From Candolleomyces eurysporus (lineage: Eukaryota > Basidiomycota > Agaricomycetes > Agaricales > Psathyrellaceae), in contig JANBPK010001484.1 in assembly GCA_027579435.1 (NCBI GenBank), forward strand, positions 1 to 64,000: DNA of 64,000 nucleotides. Reading direction: 5' to 3'. Position numbers and translations under genes: made by a program. The notes under the pieces were generated by a model. It ran no database searches. It had not been told where the DNA came from and saw only the letters and a program-made list of their open reading frames with translations. Each line of letters starts with the position of its first letter. Position 1 is the first letter of the stretch. This document shows, piece after piece, positions 49,419 to 59,513 of the stretch.

Positions 49419-49819
49419 GAACACAAATGTTGCTATCAGTCACAATGAATGATGTACTTAATATTTTATTGGGCCAAATACCATTGTTCAGACATCCCGG
49501 CTGTAGACTCCATAATCATCTAAAATTGTAGCAGTGCCATCAGTTCAGAGAGAGAACACTTTTTGATTTAGTAAGACACCATTGAGCTCCAACTGATTGG
49601 CAAAGCAGGTGCTCAAGTGAGTGAGCTATATGCATAGCATGTCACAGGAGCACTGGCCACAAATGAACAAAGAGTGACTGGAAGTTGGGAGATGTGCAAG
49701 ATAAAAGGCTTACATTGCGAACAAGACACATGTTGGTGTCGACAAATGAGATGAGATCAAAATTTCTGTTTTTACATTACCACCTGTTTTTCTTGCAGAA
49801 CATCATCTCTTCTCCCATA
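49419..49819. other. CpG-poor spacer after the NACHT-TPR gene
   Basis: No gene supported. The last 120 bp resemble the 5' flank of the zinc-knuckle gene (GATCAAAATTTCT.. block, then TCTTCTCCCATAATG at the old start). The stretch is almost free of CpG. Confidence 0.5.
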
Positions 49820-50285
49820 ATGGCTTGCATAACAGATTTTAGACACAGAACAACATACCTAGAAGCTGGCTTTGCTGAACCAGAGTTAAATCACCCTCAG
49901 CACTACCACAAAGGAAATGCATCAGTCGAAGAATGCCAAGGGTTCACTTGGAATATTGCAAGCACTAGCAGGGAAGCAGGATGCTGAACCCCCCGTATTN
50001 GAAAACTACTGGTCCCAGCGAGCCTAAGCAGAGGAAACAGAAGCTAGAGAGACTGAGGTCAGACAGACAAGCAAATNAAAAAAGGTGGTGCTTGGAGATT
50101 TCCAGGCCCAAGTGAGTGAATACTTGCTGTTTTCGTTCAATATCCGGTTCTCCAAATCTTTCAATGGTTTTCCTAGTTGACTGGAAAGAAGGAAACGTAT
50201 AAACAAGAAATTACAAATAACTATATGTTTAGCTTGTCGAGAAAAGGGTCATGCTGCAAAGGATTGCCCAAAGCCCCTGTTACCA
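49820..50285 (+). pseudogene. Broken zinc-knuckle (ZCCHC9-type) gene, copy 3
   Basis: It starts MACITDFRHRTTYLEAGFAE, matching the intact gene's N-terminus, but the frame closes after about 55 codons. Two ambiguous bases (50000, and before an A run near 50080) and internal deletions follow. The first knuckle, CLACREKGHAAKDCPK, is still readable near 50,225-50,275. The later knuckles and C-terminus are absent. Many CpG sites of the intact copy appear here as CA or TG. Confidence 0.83.
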
Positions 50286-50403
50286 AAAACATGTCTTAGA
50301 TAACGTCAAGCCATCCATCCCCTTCAAGGATATATAGCTGAGGTCGACTTGCGCAGAATTCCCTTCCAAATGGCTGGCCGCGTGCTGCGAGCACGGAGCA
50401 GCC

Positions 50404-52439
50404 TCACACACTCGGGTTCACCCTGTCTAGCAATTCCTCCAACTTCCTCCTCCGAGAACGCGCGCTATCTGCCCGGATGAGCTTCCAAAAGTCCGAGTCG
50501 GGGTATAGACCGTCTTGGACGAGGTCAGCTAGGTGCTTCAATCGCTTGCAAGATCGTAAGCAGCCCTGCCCTGTTGTGCACTAATTGAGAAACAGTCAGG
50601 TCGGCATTCGATATCGACATACGGAGCCTTGCACATACGTACCAAACACTGATGATACAGATCCGAGCACTGGTCGATCCCCCAGAAGAACGTGATAGAC
50701 CACGAATCGTGCCACTGCGCAGAGGCGACAGTCCCAAAGAAGTGCTGCTCGACGAATTTTGGGAGAGTGTCGCGGACGAATTCGGTTTCGAATAGGGACC
50801 AGTTTTCCACCAGAATTGCGTGGTGGAATGCAGATGCTGGGTATACGGCGTTGTCTGCAGCATTGGCAACGGGATCCTTGGTCGGAATAGAGCTGTTGTT
50901 GGTCATAGGGCCAGAGTCGTTGTCATCACCGCCATTGCCATTACCGTCAATGTGCAATGCCAGTCGATAATACGCCATCGCCAACATCAAATGCGTCTCG
51001 TCCCTACTCTGGTACAGATCCCCAGCCCTCCCGGGTGACATTAAGAAATCCGCCAAACTCTTGTGATGAAACGAAATCGGCACATCGATCCTCGTCGACG
51101 TCGGTTCGACAGCTACGACCGAGTGCAGATCCATCAACGCCATATCGCACGTCCCTGGTTCGAATCCCAATACAGCATCGATAGACGAGGGGGTTTTGAA
51201 TTCGTGTCCCTTATTATGCAGGATCGCGTGGAGGATGCTTTTGAGTAACGGTATGTCGATATTTGGTCGGTGTAGAATCTTCATATAGAGGGCGTCGAGT
51301 TCGGAGAACGGGTTATCGTTGACGGTAATGGCGGTATTCGTGCCCCCTGGGTGCAGGTCGAGGATGTGTCTGAGTTCGACAACGGGGTTCCGGCGCGGAT
51401 TGGCGAGGTGCTTGACGACTGTCGCAACGTAGACGAACTGCCCAGAGGCCTTGGAGACCAGCATGTCACCATCTTCGGTCAATGGCCAGCCAGCTGGGAG
51501 GGACGTGGATGCTGGATGGGTGGTTCGAAGACGGGCGAATTCGGTTTGGAGATATAAATGAATATCACGATCCGCTTCGTACGTCTCCAGGCGTATAATG
51601 CGAGAGATGTCGGAAAGAGGTGGAGAGGAGAACATGGTGCGGATGGTGTATTCAGGACGGCTGGCGATGACGAAGCGGAATGGAAAGTGGGGATGGGTAG
51701 CCATTTCGTGTACGAGGCGGAGGATGTGAGCTTGCTCTTTTTCTTCGACGCACTCGTCGAGTCCATCGATCAGTATTATTCTGTGGGTCTGCGGCGACTT
51801 GGACTTGAGGCTCCGAAAGAGCGCTTTCAGGCCGGATGCTGATCTTCGCCGCTGTGAAGCTTCCAGAGGGCCAAAGATGAGGGCTTTCATCTGCGTCTCT
51901 AAAGACTTTTGCAGTATCGTTGGATCCTTCTTCACTGCTTCCACAAGGAAAGGAGTAATCTGGGGTATGGACTGCGTCAACTGAGCAGCCAATGTGATGA
52001 TGAACCGGCCTTCGGTTCTCGTATCGGAATAGCAGGTGGAGAAGAAGACGCAGGCAGCAAAGAGGTCCTCTGCTTTGCACAGCTCTACGATCCGGCGCAG
52101 AATGCAAGTTTTGCCCCCACCTGCAGGCCCCGAAAGCCATAGGATAGACACGGAATCTGGACGACTGCCGCGTGCCCAGGTCATAAGATCGTTGGTGACC
52201 GACTGCCTTGTCGATGGATGGCAAGTTGGAGCATAGGATGCATAGGCAGACTCTGTGGTGGCGTTGATGGCGCTGCCTTTCAACAGGGTTCGCAATGCGT
52301 CTAGCACAATTCTTCAATACTTGTACAGAAGACCTCGAGAGCCGTTCTCACCATTTTCATCTGGTAGCTCGTAGTAAGTAGCGGCATTGATGAACTGAGC
52401 ATCGCCAATGGTAAAATGGCTGGCGTGCGCGAAAGCCAT
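50404..52439 (-). CDS. NACHT-domain NLR-like protein without C-terminal repeats
   Basis: A 640-residue STAND NTPase. Exons 52352-52439, 50643-52300 and 50404-50580, with introns of 51 and 62 nt that join in frame. The N-terminus is short and reads HASHFTIGDAQFINAATYY, similar to the N-F-x-I..F motifs that precede NACHT domains in many agaricomycete NLRs. The NACHT has the P-loop LSGPAGGGKT, the Walker B RIILIDGLDEC and RFVIASRPE, then SKASGQFVYVATVVK. After the usual winged-helix-like region (SFHHKSLADFL) the protein ends in a charged helix, RRRKLEELLDRVNPSV. No TPR, WD40 or ankyrin repeats. Convergent with the NACHT-TPR gene. Two remnants lie at 38868-39147 and 43550-44775. Role in recognition or cell death is inferred from the family. 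Confidence 0.85.
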
Positions 52440-52903
52440 GGCTTAGCAGGGGGCAGCCGCAGCAAGGAAGCTCCTGAAATAGATCCAGCGTTTTATAGAA
52501 ATGAGATTCCCAACAAGGCTTTATTGAAAGCTTATCAACCCGCTCCAGACATCACACATACCGTGTCGGACAGCAGACCCGGGACCAAGAGCCCCTTCCC
52601 TTCAGGATTCCAAGTTGGGTGGGTAGACTGCGCTCTGGCAGGGCTTCGAAATGATCTTCTGCCTATATCATTGTTGAAGACATTCAAACGAAGCCGCACA
52701 GATTATAATTGAGAATTAGGAAGCCGTGCATCGCGGTGTGATGGTTCCAGAAAGAGTTGCTGCACGACGGTCTGTCATCATCGGTCGCGACCTTGGCCGC
52801 GGCACCATTCGCCCGTTTCGGTTCCCCACGCTCCTCCTCCTCCTCCTACCATCATCCTCTTCTCTGCTCAGGTGGTACGACAACCGCTCAACGTTCAACA
52901 ACC
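52440..52903. promoter_or_regulatory. Divergent region between NACHT gene and copper transporter
   Basis: A 464-bp gap between divergent starts. No supported gene; plus-strand frames across it are shadows. It should hold both promoters. No copper-responsive element was recognised. Confidence 0.4.
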
Positions 52904-53740
52904 ATGAATCACGGCGACCATGGACACGGAGGGCACAATATGGCTGCATTGCCCAGGTGCTCGATGCACATGCTCTGGTAAGTCAAGCGCCCCGGCTATA
53001 TGACTGCTATCCTCTTCGTCTCGCCTTGCATTCCGTATCTAAGCATATAGGGCTTCATCTCATTTCGCTTACTCCCGATGCAATGCGGCACTACTACAGG
53101 AACACCCAGATTGAAGGAACCTGCATCATCTTCCGGAGCTGGTACATCTCTTCCAAATCTGTATTCATAGGTTCATGCATCGCCATCGTCCTCCTCTGCG
53201 TCTTCCACGAATGGCTCCGCGTCTTCCAGCGAAAGGTCGACTACCGTGTCGCACTGGCACTCCAAAAGGCCAACGGCGGTCCTGGTTCCTCCGGAAGGCG
53301 GTCCCCGAGCCCTAATAGGAGTGGCAGAAGCAGTCCTGAAGGTAATCTCGAGGATGCTGGATTGTTGTCCGGGAGGAGGTTGCTGAATACTTATTTGACA
53401 GGGTGAGTAACACATGTACTTGTGCTATAATAGCGAGCCATTCGCTGAATCCGTCGAAAAGGGTTCCTGTCCCTCAAACCTCTCGAATTCTCCGAGCGTC
53501 GATTTACGGAGCGACGGTGTTCATCTCGTTCTTCCTCATGCTGGTCTTTATGACCTATAACGTGCGTTCCTCCACCTTCATCCTACTTTTGAGATGCTCA
53601 GACAGTCGTTGGTACAGGCATACCTCATTGCGGCTACTGTGTTCGGTGCTGCGCTCGGCCACTACATCTTCGGGGCGACTATGAATCCAGACACCATCTT
53701 GTCGGACGGTAGTCAAGGAAAGGGAATGGCGTGCCACTAG
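52904..53740 (+). CDS. Ctr-family copper transporter
   Basis: A high-affinity Cu(I) importer that works as a trimer in the plasma or vacuolar membrane. Exons 52904-52977, 53100-53401 or 53402, 53462-53571 and a last exon from about 53619. The N-terminus is His-rich (MNHGDHGHGGHNM) with a downstream CSMHMLW. Then comes the family segment IIFRSWYISSKSVF with helix one, a variable Ser/Gly/Arg-rich cytoplasmic loop, helix two with the copper-pore MxxxM (LMLVFMTYN), and helix three with GxxxG packing (FGAALGHYIF). The protein ends GKGMACH. Length, about 170 residues, and topology fit Ctr. It appears intact. Confidence 0.9.
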
Positions 53741-53936
53741 GGCATCTGCTGTGTCTCTGGTGTAGTATAACAAATGCATCTAGCCACCTCTGCGGTCATC
53801 GTCATACACCCCTCAGTTACTCATGTAATATTAACTCTGGTCGCTTGCTTGCTATCTATTTCTCAATGTATGGGTTTCAGGAATTGCTATTGGCGTTGCT
53901 AGAAGTACAGTCGTTCATCAACTATTCATGCTAGAA

Positions 53937-55173
53937 TTATGAAGACTTCATCTCGGTATCCTCGTCCTTCTTTGTCAAACCCTCGCTCAGCAAGAGAGCA
54001 TCGATCTCGTGTGGTCGGTAGATCTTGGCCTTGGGTGTCTTTGTCGTTGGGTCCAGCGTGAGGACAGCAAATTCCACTAGAGCATCATCAGCATCGAAAT
54101 CGAGATGAAGAAGAATTCCAGAAGGAATAAGGATAGGTTGGGATAAGGAGTGGGACAGAGTACGAACGTTTTTCGCTGTTCAAAGTCGTACTATCCATAG
54201 TCTTGCTCATCGTTCTGAGAACTAAACCAATGGCGTCCTTCACCAAGATATCGTCCTTGTATTCTTGCTTCAAGAGACTCTGGGCTGTACCGCTGTTGGC
54301 GCCGATGCAGGTTGCCTTCCAGCCGGAGTAGTTTCCTGACGGATCAGAGTGGTAGAGCTGGAATTCGTAGTGTGGGTCGTAGCCGGCGTAAAGGATCGAG
54401 ACACCGAATGGTCGGAGACCTGATAGTTAAGCGGTTAGAATAATGAGCAATGGAAGGCGAGGAAAAAGTGGGGATAACGCACCTCCGTACTGCGTATACC
54501 CCTGCTTCAGATCGCATAATCTCTGAGCGAGCAACTCGACAGGGATATCTTCGTTGTAGGTCAAGAGATGGCGTTGAGCGGCAGAGCGACAGAAATTGAC
54601 TAGAGAGTTGGCATCTGCAGTCAATCCTGCAACGCCTCCAATTACATTTCTACATCCCAAGAAAAAGTTCGGTCAGTTTCAGGGTAGTGTTATATCGAGA
54701 TTAAAGAGGAACCGCGACGCACGTATTCAACAAGAAGATCTTCTCGCCGCTTCCTCCGTAGCCACCCTGCGTCGAAGCTGAGAGATCGAGCAGCTTTCCG
54801 GTGACTTTCTTCTCTGCTGCGAGGACTACACCGTCCTTTGCTAGTACGCCAAGTACGGTACCGGCATGCGAGATGGCCTCCATGGCATATTCGACTGGGG
54901 GGTATGTTCGTCATGGCTCGAGATATATGGTGGGNTTTTTTAAGCTCACTTTGGTATAGACGACCTGTTAAATCATCGTTATTTCTCCGATCTCGAGGTA
55001 AAAATGCGACGACGTACCTTCAGGCGAGAAGATCGTTGTTCGACCTTGATAAAGCCCATAAGTCACTCTGCTTCAAGCCTGAGAGATCGTGTAGGAGACC
55101 TACTATCATATCGTCTGGCCTATTCTCTTGATTAGCCTATATCTCGTCCAGAAGCAACCTCAAGACGTACCAT
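53937..55173 (-). CDS. PRE9: 20S proteasome alpha-3 subunit (Pre9/PSMA4)
   Basis: A component of the outer alpha ring of the 20S core. The spliced protein starts [20 protein letters not shown] then [16 protein letters not shown], the alpha-subunit signature. Later parts match alpha-3: [74 protein letters not shown] and LLKQEYKDD. Many short introns. The first exon contributes only the ATG (55171-55173) before a GTACGT donor. The next exon is 16 nt. An ambiguous base at 54945 lies in an intron beside a T run. C-terminus is acidic, EDTEMKSS. Essential housekeeping gene, apparently intact. It lies downstream of gluconokinase on the same strand. Confidence 0.92.
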
Positions 55174-55391
55174 GGTGGATTACAAGGAATAAGGATAGAT
55201 AATTGATTGGACTGACGCGTCCTTGGGAACGATCGCAGCACACGCGTCGCCTCTCAGGTGCTCTCGGCATTCGCCGAGCAGGTATATTTCAATTTGGCAG
55301 TATTCCCCCTGTTGAGCCTTGTCCAGAGTCCTTCTTCTCGACCGTTGTTTTAATATTCTTTCTCTATATTGGAGGTCGAGGAGAGGGACTA

Positions 55392-56192
55392 TTAATCTCT
55401 ACCTAAAAGCTTCCCCAACTCGAGCTTTGCCAATGCAATCTGTTCCTCAGTCGTACTCTCCAACGAGACCACAATAACACCCTCTTCGCCTGTCGGATCC
55501 TCCAAAGTGGCCAGCTGGCTATCCAGCATCGAGGCTTTGAAGAAGTGCCCGGGTCGCTTGCTCATACGGTCGTACAGCACCTCCCTCGGACCGTTAATGA
55601 AGACGAAATATGTCGGCAGCGTCGCGGGGCTCGGTGGGGCGATATTCTCGGGAATGGTCGTGGATTCAGTCGCAGGTTTGAGTCGACCTCGGAGGATCTC
55701 GCGATAATATTTCTTGAGTGCCGAACAGCCAGCCACGACGCCTTTTACCTCCTTCTTTGAAGCTGAATCCTCGTCCATGGTCTGACGGTCGAATGCCAAC
55801 TCCTCAGCGCGCTTCCGGATAAGTTCTAACCAAGGCTCGCGGTCATGGTCGTTCAAGGGTACACCGGACGACATCTTCTTGATGTTAGATAGCGGGTGGA
55901 GGTCGTCCCCTTCGATGTAGGGCATTCCCAGCTCTCTGGCGAGTGCTGAGCCTAGTGTTGACTTTCCCGTCCCAGATACACCCTAAGCGGGATTTTTATC
56001 GATCTTCAGTATCGCGGATATTCGCCAAAACTTGGACAAGAGTGAAACCCAACTCACCATCACGATTACGAAGATAGGCTGCTGGACTCGGACTCCTGGA
56101 TTTGGTACGCCCCCTTCCTTATCCAACTTGCTGCCGACATCATTTTGACCACCGGTCTTTGGATGCACAGATGGACCTAATTCGTGCGACAT
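55392..56192 (-). CDS. Gluconokinase
   Basis: Phosphorylates D-gluconate to 6-phosphogluconate, feeding the pentose phosphate pathway; cytosolic. Exons 56058-56192 and 55392-55982, 75-nt intron, 241 residues. The first exon ends PIFVIVM, and the second opens with the P-loop GVSGTGKSTLGSALA, then the substrate region YIEGDDLHPLSNIKKMSSG and VPLNDHDREPWLE. The segment CSALKKYYREILR and KRPGHFFKASMLDSQLATLE are diagnostic of the family. It is somewhat longer than bacterial enzymes because of an N-terminal extension of about 35 residues and an acidic insert (about residues 125-140). The start is the first ATG giving an unbroken exon. Confidence 0.92.
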
Positions 56193-57736
56193 CGATAACA
56201 AAATCCGTAAGCCTCGAGGTGGAAGTTAGAGATTGGGAATGGTCGCACGATAAAGCGCAGGACGATGCAGCCGTCTGCCAAATGCGACGATGAATTCTCG
56301 GAGTCACGGAGTATTAGTATAGATCTGGTTCCGCCGGGTCAAATGATCCTCTTCATAGGGGCGCCAAAGGGTGCCTCTCTCGAACTCTATACGGGCGTCC
56401 CGCGTCTAGTGGGTCCTAACGTGTCTAAATAACAATTTCGCAGACCGTAGTGGACATGGCTCTTGCGAAGGCAAGCAACTTAGCCCCCCCGAAACTTGGA
56501 CGGTTTTCCATTGTCTATGGGCACACCCACCACCATCGAAATTTCTAGCGACCCTGGTTAGTCTATAAACCATCCACTTTCGACGTCACAAGACCTCACC
56601 TGCGTCAAATTTAAATATTGCAGTGCTAAAACCCAGGTCCCTTTGACAAGAATTTGCAATTTTTGCGTCACCGTGTTCAAGTGCATTCCAGATGCAATCC
56701 CCTACAGCAATCGCAACGTATCTTTGCCGCTTATCTACCCATTAACACGGTTCTCAAATTTAACCGGGCACCGCTGACACTGCTCTTTTTCTAATGCAGT
56801 GTTTTCCACCGGCGAGAGGTATCGTCACGGATGCCACGATTTCAATCTAGACAGCTGTTCTCGTGAGTGTTTTCTCATCTTGACTCTGTCATTGTATGCT
56901 GAATCTCCAGTTATAGCTATGCCTCGCCCAGCACATGGTCTCAGATCCATATTGACTCACTGACCCCTCAAGAAGCGGCATTTAAATGGCTGGACTCCAG
57001 AGGAAACGTTTCCGAATCCTGACTCTTTGTGGCGATGCCATCCTTGAGTCAATCCTGATGTTCCATAATCCTCGGATATTTCGAGTCCAGTCGAGCCTCG
57101 TTTTCTCTGTGTGAACGGTGAGCCTGAAAAATTGCGTCAATCACCTTTGACACCCTTGCTTCGAGAGCGCCCACAAGCACTTCGGTCGGGCATCCTCGGA
57201 GCATAAGTACTTACACCCAGGTCAACGGACGCGCTTGTTGCCCTGGACCCTGGTGTCTTGACTCAGATATGACTCTACGTGGATGGGCTCACTCTTTCCA
57301 TACATTGCGGGCCATGAGGTGGACCCAACGCCTTTTTTGTACTGGGACCGCATAAATGATATGGCCTCGAGGCAAACTCTGTTCCATAGATATCCCCACT
57401 TTGTGGTCCCCTCCTACGCGCCCGCTTATGCGATTCACTGCCTTCAACAGCAGCCACATCCGTGTACCCGATTAAACACTGAGCGGGCGATTAGATTGGA
57501 GATAAGGACAAGCGCGCGAATAGGCTTCACCAGGGTTTGAACAGCCTGAGTCATGCGGTGATTGATCAGAAGACATTATGGTATCCGGGCCTCTTGCCGC
57601 GAGTGTCATGGCTCTGCGTCAATGCGTTGTGTATAAAGGTAGCGCCCATATCTTTCCGCAATTCTGTCCATCTCCACAATCCCCACCACTTCTCAATTCA
57701 ATTCACAGCACCTTGAGGTGATCCAGACCTCTCATC
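56193..57736. other. Gene-free stretch, 1.5 kb
   Basis: It lies between divergent genes (gluconokinase and the DUF6699-like gene). Only short frames without splice support or family resemblance were found. A TATA box lies near the right end (listed separately). Confidence 0.45.
57632..57638 (+). promoter_or_regulatory. TATA box of the DUF6699-like gene
   Basis: TATAAAG within GTGTATAAAGGTAG, about 100 bp upstream of the ATG at 57737 and followed by a CT-rich stretch, as expected for a fungal core promoter. Confidence 0.6.
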
Positions 57737-58473
57737 ATGGCAAATTGGTTCTCACAGTGGAACCAACCATACTATAACCCGAATCCACAACAGGCGTATG
57801 CTCCGGGACCTGGGGGTTATCCCGCATTTGGCCCTCCACAAGGTTACCCAGGCCAGTGGGGAGGGGGCGTGTATTCTGACGCCTACAGTGGAAGACCGCC
57901 CAGTTCGTGTCAACGTTTCTTCGCCTCATGCTGCTTATCTGACCACCACGACGCACAGTCACGAACAACCAATCCACCAAATACCCCACCTTAAATCCCA
58001 TTCTCGCAGCAGACACCACTCTGCTTCGATTCGATATTAAAAGAAAGCCACGTTCTGAAATCCTCGCGTCGACATACTACACGAGCCGCTACTCGCCTGC
58101 GAAGTCCTCTCCAACAACTCACTTCCGGTTGATCTCCAAAGCGTTCCCATGGTCGATCGAAATCCACTCCAGCGCGAATATCAACTGCGAGATGATTTGG
58201 GACGCTCTGTGGAGTGGCTTACAGCAGCCCCTGGAAGATTCGGAATGGGGATTCCTCATCAGAGATAAGAAGCAAAGGGAAGTCTTGGAGGCTGCAGTCA
58301 AAAAGCGCTTAGAGCTCGAGCCAACTGGGGATAAGCGCCCGAAGAGGGTCGACTATCTTGGCGAGGTGACTCTGTTCAAGGGTCTGGAGCGTGACGAGGA
58401 GTTTGAGAAGTTGCGGAGTTTGCCTCAGGCCCAGGGGATCGCTGATACGTGGGTTGTGAAATTGACCTCTTAA
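57737..58473 (+). CDS. DUF6699-like protein with Gly/Pro/Tyr-rich N-terminus
   Basis: A 226-residue protein of unknown function. Exons 57737-57902 and 57959-58473 join in frame across a 56-nt intron with a CTGAC branch-like site. The first 45 residues are low complexity (YNPNPQQAYAPGPGGYPAF and similar). After the splice comes a segment typical of the basidiomycete DUF6699 domain: YPTLNPILAADTTLLRFDI, then FRLISKAFPWSIEIHSS, CEMIWDALWSGLQQPLED, and SEWGFLIRDK. It ends DTWVVKLTS. The intron was chosen because it alone joins the two open frames. The DUF name is from memory of the motif pattern and should be checked by a profile search. Confidence 0.7.
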
Positions 58474-58874
58474 TGAAACGTCTCCCGAACTGTTTACGAC
58501 ATGATCATGACTTCTTTATGACGACTCCTACTTCCCCCCCCCTCTCTCTTCACCCTCTTCGTCATTCGGTTCTCTTCTGATAAGGTCTCTCTTGTGTAAA
58601 ATAGAAAAGGGGTCGCTATCGGGATGTATGGTGTAATCGATTAGGTGTATTAGTAGCAGGCAAAGAATGGAACGTATAACAGTACAGAATCCTTCCACCG
58701 GCCGAAGTTCGTACAGTACGCAAAGCGTAAAAACGGTACAAATACACAAGAAAACCAAAAAGAATTAGTACAAGCTAATCTCCAGTACGCCGATCCACAG
58801 CGCAGTTAAAAATACGTGTATATNAAAAAAATAGACGCAATATAGCGAACGAATATGTATACTAAGAAAGTAAA
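58474..58874. other. Convergent 3' flanks
   Basis: About 400 bp between two convergent genes, with a C/T-rich tract and one ambiguous base beside an A run near 58,824. It presumably holds both 3' untranslated regions. No gene was seen. Confidence 0.45.
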
Positions 58875-59513
58875 TTACCAGCGCTGCTGGGACGAAGTAA
58901 TAGTAGCACGACTAAGATCATCGTAGTGAACTGTTCTCGAATGTGGGTCTCGCCCTCGCTGCTGCTGCTCCGCCCGCTGCAGCATACGATTCCTCGTCCA
59001 CCTCGCCTGCTCCACCGCTTTCTGCATTTCGTACTCCCGAACTGCTGGATGACTGTAATATTCGTCCTCCAGCGTCGACAGCGTCGGTTCGGGCATCCGT
59101 CTCGGAGTAATGGTACTCCGGCTGTTGTAGTAGCTATCGTGGCTTGCGGATCGGCCCATTGGAGCGCTGGTATGATAGTGCTTACTGCTGCTCGCTGCTG
59201 GAGGACTCCGACTTATATTCCCGGAACTAGGGACTTTCAGGTGGTTATGATGACTGCTGCCCGAGTGTTTAGGCGATCGGGAGGGAGAACGGTGACCATG
59301 GGAATGGTTGTGCCGAGATATTAGCACTGGGTGTGGAGTAGGAGCCGTGCGATGGGATGGATACGAAGACACGACGGGTGGTTGACTCTGAGGAGTAAGG
59401 ACAAGCACGACTTTGTGCTTCGATGAACGAACGATGTTTATAGGTTTGCTACTGGAACTTGGGAGAGGTAGTTCCTTTGCGGCGTGCGAGGAGTGTTTCG
59501 AGATGTGAGGCAT
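58875..59513 (-). CDS. Unknown Ser/His/Pro-rich protein
   Basis: A single-exon frame of 212 residues that I do not recognise. It starts MPHISKHSSHAAKELPLPSS. A short hydrophobic beta-like segment (KHKVVLVLTPQ) is followed by a disordered Ser/His/Arg-rich middle (SRHNHSHGHRSPSRSPKHSG) and a C-terminal region that may be helical (REYEMQKAVEQARWTRNRML) with RAEQQQRGRDP. No signal peptide or membrane helix. The composition is not random, and the frame is long for its GC content, so it is probably real. The upstream extension in frame lacks an ATG, so 59513 is the start. Role unknown. Confidence 0.55.
   Translation of the reverse strand: MPHISKHSSHAAKELPLPSSSSKPINIVRSSKHKVVLVLTPQSQPPVVSSYPSHRTAPTPHPVLISRHNHSHGHRSPSRSPKHSGSSHHNHLKVPSSGNISRSPPAASSSKHYHTSAPMGRSASHDSYYNSRSTITPRRMPEPTLSTLEDEYYSHPAVREYEMQKAVEQARWTRNRMLQRAEQQQRGRDPHSRTVHYDDLSRATITSSQQRW

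Noticed and set aside
52320..52351. In-frame TGA upstream of the NACHT exon of the 50.4-52.4 kb gene, at first read as a nonsense mutation
   Set aside because: A 51-nt GT..AG intron (52301-52351) removes it and joins both exons in frame.
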